From contig CP071499.1 in assembly GCA_017354895.1 (NCBI GenBank), positions 2,294,001 to 2,358,000 on the forward strand: a stretch of 64,000 bases of DNA, in the 5' to 3' direction. The number at the start of each line of letters is the position of its first letter. Position 1 is the first letter of the stretch. The notes beneath the pieces were generated by a model. That model was not told the DNA's origin. It made no database searches and saw nothing but the letters and a program-made list of their open reading frames with translations. Shown piece after piece: positions 21,825-33,298 of the stretch. The translations under genes were made by a program, and so were the position numbers. This DNA is from Podospora comata (lineage: Eukaryota; Ascomycota; Sordariomycetes; Sordariales; Podosporaceae).

Positions 21825-24819
21825 ATGGCGATGCACAACAGGTATGCATGTTCCACGACGCCACCGCTCATCTGTCCCCCTTTTCTCATCACGGCTCCTC
21901 TGCCTGCTGGTGGGTGAGCTGTCCAGGCCCCCGGGCGCGGACACCACACTGTCCACTGTCCACTGTGAGCCACAAGGGCCGGGGTTGCATGGGTGGGAAG
22001 CACGTCGGGATCATCTTGTTGCGCTGCCGTTCCCCAGAGAAACACCCTATTAGCGGTGGAGCTTGCGACCCGACCCCGCTGGGCCTGTCCGCTTGCTGGC
22101 TCCCTGCTCGCCATGGACTCCATCGCCTGTTTTCTTTAATATTAAAAGACCCCGCCAGGGGGGAAGGACAAGCAAGCTGATGTTTTTCTCCTATATAGTG
22201 TTTACGCGAACGGGCAGTTCATGAACCCAGGGCCTGCCCCCAAACCTCCGTCAGAGAAGCCTCGCCTGGGCCTGATGCCGAATGTCAACCTCCCTGGGTC
22301 TATGAGTTCCATGAGCCTGAACTCCCCCGTCCCGAGCAACTACAGCGGATCGACCATAGCCCTCCCCATCTCCCGACAAGGATCCAACATCATGGAAGGC
22401 GCCGGAGGACTCGCCATCATCAAGCAGGGCCCTGTTGGCCTTCCCAGCAAGAACCCTTTCCAGCAGTGGAAGCAGCGATACCTGATCCTGCGCAAGGACA
22501 TTCTGGACTTCCACAAGAACGAGAACGGCAAGCAGCTCTACAAGATTCAACTATCCGATGTTGTAAGTGTTGGCCGAGTCGAAGACGACAACGGCGACCC
22601 CGTCTTCGAGATCAAGCGGCACTTGACCAACCAGTACGTCGGGCCGCCAGGCGACGACGATGGAAATGGCATGAGATCACTGCGTGTCTGCGTCAAGAGT
22701 GACGATGATTTGTACGAATGGATCGACTGCATCTACGCCCGCTGCCCCGGCGGCGTCAGCAACCCTACCAACTTCTCACACGCCGTACACGTCGGCTTCA
22801 ACCCTCACACCGGCCAGTTCACCGGGCTTCCGGAAGAATGGACCCGACTACTCAACTCGTCAGCCATCACCAAGGAGGATGTCGAGAGAAACCCCCAGGC
22901 CGTGTTTGAGGTCCTCGACTTCTACTCCGACTTGGCCAAGCGCGCCGAGAACCCCGAGGAGTACCCTACACCCATCCAACAGACGCCCTCCCCGAACATG
23001 ATGCAGAATGATCAGTTTGGCTATCCCAGCAGCGGGAGCTCGATCGCGCCGCCGAGACAGACCAAGCCCATCCAACCACAGCGTAGCCCCGCATCCTACT
23101 CGACGACCCCGAACGCGCAAATGCGACCGAACGAGCCGCAGCAACCCCCCATGCAGCAGCTCCAGAACGTGTCACCAAATTACATCTCGGCCGATCGCAT
23201 GCGGGAAGAACAACGATACAGAGAATTGGAACGACAACGAGAACAGTTGAGAGAAAGGGAGGAACAGGCTCGCCGGGAGCAGGAGGCTTATAATGCGTCG
23301 CTTCCCAAGACCAAGGTTCCTTTGGCGCAGCAAGAAATCGGTGGCGGCTACGGCGCGCCACCGGCCACCGATAGATTCAACCCATCCCGGGCTGCCCCCA
23401 AGGCTCCAGGACAGGGACAGGCCCTCAAGTCACAGAGACCAGCCCCGCCTCCACCAAGCAGCTCTGCTTCTCGCCCTCCCATGCAACAGCAGCTCAGCTC
23501 TGGCCAAATCCCGTCCAGCCAACAAAGATTACCACCACGGCCTGATCAGGCTCAACCTTCGCGGTACCAGAATGGCTCGGCGGCTGCCACACGGCAACCA
23601 CAACCTCAACCTCAGGCTTCTCGCCTGCCCGCCCCCGTGAAGCCCCTGAATGTTGCCAAGCCAAACAATGATGCCGTCAAGGCTGCCGAGGCCGCCCTGA
23701 CAGCTAAGCCTCCCGCGACAGAGCGCAAGCAGGATGTTCGCATGTCGACCATGTCTGAGAATGAAGTTATGGCCAAGTTGAGGGAAGTTGTGTCCAACCA
23801 CGATCCCAACCAGCTGTATTCCAAGCAAAAGAAGATTGGCCAGGGTGCGTCCGGGTCCGTCTACGTGGCCAAGATCATCTCGCAACGACCAGGCGCTCCG
23901 CAGGTGTCGCAGCTCAAGGCCCGCGGCGGTAGCGACCGTGTCGCTATCAAGCAGATGGATCTGGCTCACCAGCCCCGCAAGGAGTTGATTGTGAACGAGA
24001 TTCTGGTCATGAAGGAGAACAAGCATGCCAACATTGTCAACTACCTGGATGCCTTCCTTATGGATAACGACAAGGAGCTCTGGGTGGTGATGGAGTACAT
24101 GGAGGGTGGTGCGTTGACAGATGTTATTGAGAACAACCCTGTTATTACGGAGGAGCAGATTTCTACCATCTGCCTTGAGGTATGTTGACTGATTGGGGAG
24201 CATGGAGGGACGGAAGAGTGCTAACATGGGATACAGACATGCCAAGGTTTGGATCATTTGCATGCTCAAAACATCATTCACCGCGACATCAAGTCTGACA
24301 ATGTCCTTTTGGACGCTCGGGGTAACGTCAAGATTAGTATGTTTTTTTTCTTCTTTCTTTTTCAGTGCTCTTTGTCAGTCAAAGCAATTATGTGCTAACT
24401 TTTGTCCAGCTGATTTCGGCTTCTGCGCCAAGCTCACCGAGACCAAGTCCAAGCGAGCGACCATGGTCGGGACGCCTTACTGGATGGCGCCCGAGGTAGT
24501 GAAGCAAAAGGAGTACGGGCCGAAGGTGGATATTTGGTCGCTGGGCATCATGGCGATTGAAATGATTGAGAGCGAGCCGCCTTATCTGAACGAGGAGCCG
24601 CTCAAGGCGCTGTATCTGATTGCGACGAACGGGACGCCGAGGCTGAAGAAGCCAGAGAAGCTGAGCAAGGAGCTCAAGGCCTTCCTGTCGGTGTGCCTGT
24701 GTGTTGACGTCAAGAGCAGGGCGTCGGCGCAGGAGCTGCTGAATCATGACTTTTTGAAGCATGGGTGCCCGCTGGCGAGCCTGAGCGAGTTGTTGGCCTT
24801 TAAGAGGGTGGCGAAATGA
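21825..24819 (+). CDS. p21-activated kinase of the Cla4 type (PH + CRIB + kinase)
   Basis: Ste20/PAK-family Ser/Thr kinase activated by Cdc42/Rac, acting in polarity, septation and hyphal growth. The exons are 21825-21841, 22199-24179, 24237-24336 and 24410-24819, giving 835 aa. The first exon encodes only MAMHN plus two bases; joining it to 22199 gives [13 protein letters not shown], which continues the open frame. The PH domain ([20 protein letters not shown]) begins near residue 83. The CRIB motif is [16 protein letters not shown], near 190. A long Pro/Gln/Arg-rich linker follows. The kinase domain begins at [13 protein letters not shown] (about 552), with HRDIKSDN in exon 3, then DFGFCAKL and GTPYWMAPE. 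The PH domain N-terminal to CRIB separates Cla4 from Ste20. The gene has a 357-nt first intron. Confidence 0.95.
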
Positions 24820-25186
24820 GTCAATCATGAAATAAGGAAGGGAAGGGTGGGTGTTGTTTGTTGGGAGGGAGGATGGGTTAATTAGGAAGGGGGTAATTGG
24901 ATGTCTTGTTGTCTTTTTGAGACTTGGACGTGTGAGGAGAGCGAGATATGGGTTTTTTAATAAGCGGGAATAGGGAAGGATGGAAATGAGAGGGGCCTTT
25001 TCGTGGAGGGATATAGAAAGGTCTTTTTTTTGGTGGTGGGGAGGAAGGCGGGCAAATGAGGGAAAATGTGATGTTATAGAAAAGTTGAGGCATATGTTTA
25101 GTGATTGAGGAAAGATAGTGAGCGGAAGAGATATGGAGGGACTTGAGTGAGCGAGTGTTGTAGGAGGATAGCTAAAGATATTGTGT

Positions 25187-25368
25187 TGCTGTTGTGTGTG
25201 TGTGTGCTGTTGTGTGTGTGCTGTTGTGTGTGTGCTGTTGTGTGTGTGTGCTGTTGTGTGTGTGTGCTGTTGTGTGTGAGTGCTGTTGTGTGTGAGTGCT
25301 GTTGTGTGTGTGTGCTGTTGTGTGTGAGTGCTGTTGTGTGTGAGTGCTGTTGTGTGTGAGTGCTGTTG
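25187..25368. repeat. T/G minisatellite, about eleven 14-20 bp units
   Basis: Tandem copies of TGCTGTTGTGTGTG followed by TG or AG, with unit lengths of 14 to 20 bp. Variants ending GAG cluster in the right half. The open frame across it encodes only Cys/Val repeats, so it is not a gene. It lies about 370 bp past the kinase stop codon. Confidence 0.9.
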
Positions 25369-27842
25369 AAGTTGGGAGTGTTGTTTGTTTGTTTATATAT
25401 ATATGTAGTGTGCTTGGTTGTGTGTATGTGTGGTTGTGTGTGTGTATGTAGGAAGGATTGATTCGATGGGTGGGAGTTGGGTGATTATGATGGGTGTTTT
25501 TTACTTGTTGCTTTTATTCTTCTGAGCGAAAAAGAGGATTTTTATTTATTTATTCAATATTCACACACCACCTATTCTGGACTCATGATTGTGAAGATTT
25601 ATGTTGAGGTACTAGACTTTGGATCTGATGGCCAAGATCATCTTGTGTTCTCGTTCTGGTCAGGGTTTGGGGTGTTTGTTTGGTCGAGTTGTGTTGTGCT
25701 CTCCTTTGACTGGGTAGACTTGTGGACTGGGGCCGGGGAGGGGGGGGGCCTTTGGGAGGTCTAGATTTGTGATTCGTTCGAGGGCGGGTGTTTCTGAGAT
25801 ATTCATATCGTAAGTTTAAGGGGAGAATCCGGGGTAAGAATGACGGGAGGGGGGCGGGGGATTAAAGAGGCATTGTGTGAATATGAAGGGACGCCCTCGT
25901 GGCGATCGAGGGGTTGATTTCTTTGTCTGGGAGGGGAAGGGTCGTGGTGTTTGCGTCAGTGAGAGGTATTTTACACGGGATAGCCGAAGATGCGTTGAAG
26001 GCTTTAGGAAATATTTCCGAGTATTGTTCTGTGTGTGTACACGCCTTGATTAGGTTTGCCGGTTGAGAAGAGAGAAAATTGCTAGACCTTGAGTTTGTCT
26101 CTGCTAGACTTTTATACTTGATAACGTTTGCCAATGAGGTGTGTGAGATGGGGTGTCATGATTGGGTACGATCCCAATTTTACATCAACAGGCATTTAAG
26201 ACGGACCAGACCATCTGTCTATACCAGTGTGTTGTGTATATGAGAGAGACTTTCCATTATCTGCTGCCAGATTGAGTTTCGGAGGTTAGATTTTTCGGGG
26301 ACCTCGGCGGTTAACAAAGGACCCCCCGTTTTTGCCCCTGAAGATCGTCAAAGAGTTGATTTTCCTATCGGGGTTTGTTCCTGTCCCCCTTCCTTGGCAG
26401 GGTCGAGAGCTGCAAAAGAGGTCTTGGAAAGTATCCCAAGTTTGTGTCTTTTGTCTACAAAGAATACTGGTGGGGTGTGGGTATAGCAAAGGAAGGGGCA
26501 TAGATATGAGGTGGGCAAGCAGACGCGAATACAGAAAATCTGGGCGGCGTTTCAGATTCTTTGAGTAGAATCCCTTCTGGAGGGTGGTTGGTGGGGTTAG
26601 CTATGTAAGGTAGGAAGGGGAGAGGGAGGGGGGGGGGGGTTAGTTGGGGAGCATGAATATGGATTGGCGGGGATCTCTGTTGGAGGAGATTTATAGGAGA
26701 GATCTTAACCCGCCCCCTCCCCCCCCCCCACCATCACTGGTGGAAGCTTTCGAGAAGGAGGGGAGCTAAGAGAGAGGGGGTTATTAGGGTCTGGTGTTGA
26801 TGAAGTGTGACGAAAATGGAAGATGTTGCAGAGGAGGGTCTCAGAGAGCTCGGAGAAAGGGGTCGGCAAGTTGAGTCAGGGGGTGGTGGTGTAATTCACT
26901 CTTATAGCAGAGAAGACAGAGGGTCATGCACACGAGCCATATCGCCGACGGGGCCACGCCGTGGAGGGGCATGCGGTGGTCTTTAATGCTTCCTCCTTTG
27001 CGGACGTAAAAGTCGGACTATGCAAGGCAGGCGTGAGTGATAGTTTTACTCGTAGTCCCGATCGTCGCTCAAAATGCAAGCTGCAGGTCGGGAGGAAGGG
27101 TAAAAAAGACAACCTGCATACCGCCCAAAATAGGACGAGCTGAACCAGGGACGCCACGTCTTCGAGAAGCACATCTTGAGAGAGAAGAGGATGATCTGAT
27201 GGGTGGATGGATGGCATCCGAGGGCGGATAGACGGCCGCAAGTGCCAGTCCATACAAGGCGAGTGATGGGCATTTACTTAGGTCACCGTCCATGTCGGAT
27301 TCAGGGGTGATGTTTGGTGGCACAGACTACATCCCCGCAGCAGGCTCTTGCTCCCCGCTGTGAATATTCTGAGAGAAAGTGACGGGAGAAATGGAAGGAG
27401 GAGCTGAGAGTCACCATCACTAATTAGGATACTGTAAATGACAGCCTTGTGACAGCGTGACAACTTCCAAGGTTCAAAGTGCGCAAGCCTTTGTCAGTTG
27501 TCAGTGCCCTTCCAACAAGTTCGAAGCCGGCTCCGGGGGGCTCACAGGGCTCACAGCGGTAACAAAGTGGACACGGTGTGGGCCTGCACAAAAAACCTGA
27601 CGTCCGCCCAGTGGTCCAAAGCACCAGCTTTTGCAGCTAACCCCTAGTGTTTCATCTTTCCTCTTTCACTCCCGCCTGGTCATCTCAACCCCCCGAACAT
27701 CGCTTTTTTTCTGGGCTGCCACCCCCCACCGGCACTCAATCACTACTACAACCACGAACACCACTACCACTCACTACTACTCTCTCTCAACCTCACCTCA
27801 CCTCCTCCCTCCTCCACACAACTACAACGTCGGCTTCTCTTG

Positions 27843-27898
27843 GACGACGACGACGACGACGGCGACGACGTCCTCCTCTCTCTCTCTCTCTCTCTCTC
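27843..27898. repeat. GAC-triplet run followed by CT microsatellite
   Basis: GACGAC repeats pass into a CT dinucleotide tract. It is upstream of the PUF gene start codon by about 750 bp, probably in its promoter or leader. Confidence 0.75.
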
Positions 27899-28647
27899 AT
27901 CCCCCAGACTGCCACCTAATGACGCCTGTATATTGTTATTAGGTCTTTCTTAACATTTACTTGCATACTCTGTAGTCCGCCTGCGAAAAAGAGCGGGAGC
28001 ACCTAGCAAAGGGGTAGCCGGACCACAAAGGAGAACCGTCCCGCCCTATCCCCAGGAAAGCCAAGCCGAAACGCGCGACCGGGAGCAACCCTCAGCAGCA
28101 GCAGCAGCAGCATTTCTGCACATCTGCATTTCTGCATTTCCATCCAAAAAGAGGTCAATCGAGTTTCTTGAACCACTCACCTCTCCCCTCTTCCCCTCGA
28201 CTCGACCTCAGCCTCGACCTGAACCACCCCTCGACCCTCTTCTCTTTTCTCTCCTCTCATAGACAAAAAGGCCCCGGCCACACCAACGACGGCACTCCTC
28301 TTCGTCACATCGACCTTGTAATTGAGTTGCAGCTGCCAGCTTGCGACTTCGTATTGACTCGACTTTGCTACCATTCAGCGACGCTCCTTCGGCCCGGCCT
28401 TTGCCGTTAGTTCTCAATCCTCGCTTAATTGGATCCTCGCAGTGCGGTCTTCCGCCGTGCATTATTTTTTCCTCCCACCCCAGAGATCACCCTCTCCACA
28501 ACCGACCGCGCCCTTCACGTCGTCGCACCGCTCTGGCAGTTTCGGGCCCGACGTTGTGACGCCATTGCCCCCAGGCCGGAAAAAAGGGGAAAAAAAACTA
28601 AATACATACAAGTATCTGACGAGGGTCGGAATAAACGATAATCGATA

Positions 28648-31600
28648 ATGTCGACTTCAAGATCAGGCGAGCATCTGACCATTGGCTACCCGCCACAGAC
28701 CGTGTCCGCTCAGAACCGCTCCAACTCCCCAACAAGCACCTCCCCCAACGACCCCCAGTCCGCCGGCAGCACCCTGAGGTCTCCATATGGTCTTTCTCCA
28801 GGTCTGACGCCCACCTCCAAGATGCCGGGTGCTTCGCGCTCTGGTGCCGGTTCTCCGAACCACGAGATGGCGGCGTCTGGCCGTTTGTTCTCCAAGCGGT
28901 AAGCTCCCAGACACTCCACTCCCATCCACCTCCGGGTGAACACATGTGCTGATTTTTCAAACTCCAGGGCCCGAGAAATCCAAGCTCAAGAAGGCATCCC
29001 GGGAATCCCGGTGAATCCCTGGGGCGGACCTCCGACTAGCGGCAACTCGACTCCTCTTCGTGAAAACATCCCCGAGTCGCCGACCGATGGCTTCCCCGAC
29101 TTCGCACAGCTACCCACACCACAGGAGCTTCCCTCAACACGCCGTGCTCGTGCCGGCACCGTTCCGTCTCGCTTCTCCCCGGGTGGGGCCGGCAATGGAT
29201 TGCTTGCCATCCCGTCTCTGGCTTCCAAGACGTCTCGTCCAAGCCCCTCTCAGACGCCGTTCAAGTCTCCATCACCGGGCATCGAGTCATCCGGCAACGA
29301 TATTTCCAATGCTTCGGCACTTCTCTCGAGGCTGAGGGCTGGCTCCATGCCACAAAGAAGCCCGTTCGCCCACGTGCCTGGCACCAGCTCTCCGTTTGGT
29401 CCTTCTATCTTCAGCAGCTGGAACCCCACCGGGACAGGGCGCGACAGAGGCAACACACTGGCCAGCATTGCCAGTGTTCCTTCCAACGGGCCTAGTTCTC
29501 CTGCGCAGTCTCACTTTTCCCGAGAGGGCAATGCTGAGAGTGATGTTCATATGAGAACGCTGGACTACCTTGGTCTTGCGGAAACACCTCAGCCCGCACG
29601 AGCTCAGATTGCTACTCCGACATATGTCCCCAACTATGCCGATTTCTCCAAGGCCGCCAACCGTTTCCGGTCTTACTCGGTCAACAACAAGGACAGGTAT
29701 GCGGACGAAGATGAGGATGATTATGACGACCCGGTCATGATGATGGAGAACCAGTATCTGCAGATTCAGGATCAGCTCGCTGCCACCAATGCTGCCATCC
29801 AGCAGCACAACCTAGCCGTCCAGGCCTTTGCGAACCAGGCCGCCCGTCCTCGTGCCAGGACCGCTGGTGTGCTGGATACTCCGGCCTCCCGCGTTCTTCG
29901 CAACTACTACCCCACTCCCTCCAGGCTTGATGAATCCATCACGGCCTCTGACATCCGTGTTTCTGGTGACAAGGAATACGATGATCTTCCGCAAGCCGTT
30001 GCTGGGTTGTCGCTTGGTAGGTCCAACAGCCGCAACAATGGCCTCTTGAGCGCCGAAGAACAAGGGCTGGAAGGTCCAACTAGTGCTTTGTGGCTCGGCA
30101 GCATCCCCACATCCACCACCACATCGACCCTGACGGAGATGTTCAAGTCGTACGGACCTATCTTGTCGGCTAGGGTCTTGACTCACAAGAACTGCGGCTT
30201 TGTGAACTTTGAACGGGTCGACAGTGCCATCTCCGCCAAGAACACAATGAATGGAAAGGAGATCTTCCCTGGTGCCGGGCCCATTCGCATCAACTTTGCG
30301 AAGCCCCCCTCCGCTTCCAACACGCCAGGACACGACGGAGCCATGCCCTCGCCCAGCCCTGATCCGTTTTCCAAGGGCCAGGACAACGCTCAGGGTATGG
30401 GCACCGGTGCCCCCGGTGACTCTTCTCCCGCTGCGCTTGTGGGCACTGCGACGCCGACCGTGCCCCCTCTTGCTGAGATGACCGGTGATATTCTCAGTAT
30501 TGTTGTCCAGTTTGGGGCGACTGAGGAAGACAAGTACAACATCTCGGCTAGCCTCCAGCGGGCGATCCAGTACGGCGAGTTCGTTGACGAAATCCCTCCC
30601 ATCAAGGAACCTGCGCACACCAGAATCCACGATGCGCCCAAGCTCCGGGATATCCGCAAAAGGATTGACAACCAGGCCTTGTCCCAGGCCGAGATCGAGA
30701 GCATTGCCATTGACATGCTTCCCGAGATTGCCGAGCTTTCTTCGGATTACCTTGGCAACACGGTCGTCCAGAAGCTCTTTGAGCACTGCTCTGATGATGT
30801 TCGCGATCAGATGCTGGCCGAGATCGCGCCGCACATGGCCGAGATTGGCGTCCACAAGAACGGAACCTGGGCTGCGCAGAAGATTATCGAAGTGTGTAAG
30901 ACACCGCACCAGATGAACCTCATTGTGCAGCACTTGCGCCCTTACACGATCCCTCTGTTCTTGGATCAGTACGGCAACTACGTCCTCCAGGGCTGCCTGA
31001 AGTTTGGAAGTCCCCACAACGACTTCATCTTTGAGACCATGCTGAGCAGAATGTGGGAGGCGGCGCAGGGACGATATGGAGCTCGCGCCATGCGGGCTTG
31101 TCTGGAGAGCCACCATGCCACCAAAGACCAGCAGAGGCTGCTTGCTGCCGCCATTGCTCTCCACAGTGTCCAGCTTGCGACCAATGCCAACGGTGCGCTG
31201 CTCTTGACCTGGTTCCTGGACACCTGCACCTTCCCACAGAGACGCACAGTTCTCTCGCCCCAGCTTGTGCCCTACTTGGTCAATCTGTGCACCCACAAGG
31301 TTGCCTACCTGACGGTCCTCAAGGTTATCAACCAGAAGGCCGAGGGAGACGCCAGAGACACCGTTCTCAAGGCGCTCTTCTTCACCCCCAATGATCAGGT
31401 TTTGGAGGCAATCCTGAGCGACCACGCCTGCGGAGCCACCTTGATTTTCAAGGTGCTCACCACGCCCTTCTTTGACGAGACAATCCGCAGCCAGGTAGTC
31501 GAGACGGTCAAGAATGTGTTGATTCGCATCAAGGCCCAGCCGGGACAGGGTTACAAGCGGCTGATGGATGAAGTTGGACTGTCCACCCGCAGCGGTGGAG

Positions 31601-32265
31601 GCGGTGGAAACAGCGCCTCTCGCGATCACAGCAATGACAACAGGCAACGACCAGGCTCGAGACAGACCCCCGGCAACGCTCAGCACCACCAGCAACCGCA
31701 GCAGGCTCAACAAGCTCAGCAGCAGCAGCAGCAAGGTGGACAGTACAACGGCAATGCCGCTCCTCAGTACTACAACCATCTCAATGCCCCTACTGGCGTT
31801 CCTGGTTACGACATGGTATATGGAGTTCCCCGTGGCGAGGGGGTTGATGCCGGCTTGACCCAGCAGTTCCCAACCTTCCAGCAGGGAGCCATGTACAATG
31901 CACCAAACACGCCCATGGCACCCGCCTCCATCCAGCAGATGCAGTACCAGCAGGCCATGATCCGGGGAGGCCCGCCCATGAGCAACTACTACTCTACCGC
32001 AGTCCCTGCTGGCTTCAACGGGTACCCGGACCAGTACCGTAACACCGGTAGCCCGATCCAGCCCCCGAGCGCTCAGCTGTCGAATGTCCCCGGGCAGGCG
32101 CCATTCCCTCCGGCCCCCGGATTCGGCATGAACATGAGTTATGGCTATGGTGGCCAGGGACAGATGCCACCCAACATGGGATACATGCCGCAGCAGGAGC
32201 AAGGCAACAACAGCCGACGTGGACGTGTAGGTCGCAGCCCACAACCTGACAGACGCCGTCAGTGA
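28648..32265 (+). CDS. PUF RNA-binding protein with RRM (Jsn1/Puf2-like)
   Basis: Post-transcriptional regulator binding mRNA 3' regions. The exons are 28648-28898 and 28968-32265, giving 1182 aa. An N-terminal Ser/Pro-rich region of about 450 residues precedes an RRM at about 455-530 (ALWLGSIPTST...CGFVNFERVDSA...GPIRINFAKPP). Pumilio repeats span about 668-930, for example YLGNTVVQKLFEHCSDDVRD, HKNGTWAAQKIIE and DQYGNYVLQGCLKFG. The tail is rich in Gln, Asn, Pro and Gly, with a poly-Gln tract near 1000, and ends in RRGRVGRSPQPDRRRQ. An RRM before the PUM repeats is the layout of yeast Jsn1/Puf1 and Puf2, not of Puf3-5. The Gln-rich tail suggests recruitment to RNA granules, by inference only. 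Confidence 0.93.
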
Positions 32266-33298
32266 ACTGGGAACATGTTACTCACATCTGACACTGTAAC
32301 AGAGATGAAGATTTTTTTTCGACGATTACGGAACGGAACGCTAAATAATGATCATCATGCCGAGCGTTGGGATGAATTCAAATTATTGTACGGAATAGAT
32401 AAAGCATTGGGCACAGCACAGCGGGCATGTGCCGGGCGTTTTTTCTTTTTTTGAGAGGGGCCTTGATTCGTCGATCACTTTTGTTTCTTCTGGTCGACTG
32501 ATATCTAGGTGGGGGTTCTGTTTGCGGGTTGGATTTGGGGGGAGGGTGAATCAACAGTTCTGTATCACAAGCTGTTGGTTTTTCTTCCTGATTCTTTTTT
32601 TTCTTACTTCTTCCTGTTGATTACTTTTTGCAAGAGTACAAGTTTGTTCTTTTTCTTGATGTGAACAATTGATGATTTGGGGGGGATGCCCTATGAAGAG
32701 ATGGATGATGGATGGGATTGTTGGGTGTGGTTTGGTGGGGGGATCAAGGTAAGGGGATGGAAAGGGAAAGGTAAAAGGGGGGGTTCATTAGGTACTGCAC
32801 AATGGGCAAATGTTTTCGTTTTTTTTTGGATGTTTGTTTGTTGCTGTTGGTTTGTGTTTTGGTGATTTTGTGTTGTGTGGTTGATTCTTTTCTGTGATGT
32901 GATAAGGGGGATTCCTCTGTGAGGGTCGATTGTCAAGGTGAGAGTTGAGGACGGGAAAAAAATTGAAAAAGAGTACTGGGGAATGAGAGGCTTAACTTGT
33001 GTTGTTTTGTTTGGTATGTGTTGCGTTCTTGTTCGGCTGCTGTTGTTGTCGTTGTTGGGGCAGCTAGACTATGTGGGGCTATGGTGTAGGTATGTAAGGG
33101 TATGTGTATAGATGAGACGAAAGACTGATTGATGTTGAAAAAAAAAAGGAGGCCGATGTGTGGATGGGATAAGTAGGAAATAGTATATACAAGGCAGACT
33201 GTTGAACTCAGGTGTATTCTTATTCGGTGTGATATATACCCCTAACCCAAAGATATTCAAAAGAAAAACAGTTCATAACACATCATCACATCTCGCAT
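32266..33298. other. Convergent 3' region, PUF gene / caspase-like fusion gene
   Basis: About 1 kb with T/G-rich plus-strand composition, presumably the 3' untranslated regions of the two genes. No frame with protein features is seen. Confidence 0.5.

Larger units (their letters stand above)
24820..28647. other. Long intergenic region with minisatellite
   Basis: About 3.8 kb between the kinase and the PUF gene. It contains a T/G-rich minisatellite (separate entry), poly-G and poly-C tracts near 26627-26640 and 26711-26730, a GAC-triplet plus CT run at about 27843-27898, and a CAG run near 28092-28110. The last kilobase is probably the long leader of the PUF gene; several short ATG-initiated frames sit there. 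No convincing protein-coding gene is seen. Confidence 0.5.

Noticed and set aside
25147-25359. Cys/Val-rich small protein in the minisatellite
   Set aside because: Purely repeat-encoded; no conserved sequence outside the repeat units.
29812-32244. 810-aa open frame antisense to the PUF gene
   Set aside because: It lies wholly opposite a well-supported gene with RRM and Pumilio repeats; its composition has no family features and its openness follows from the sense codon bias.
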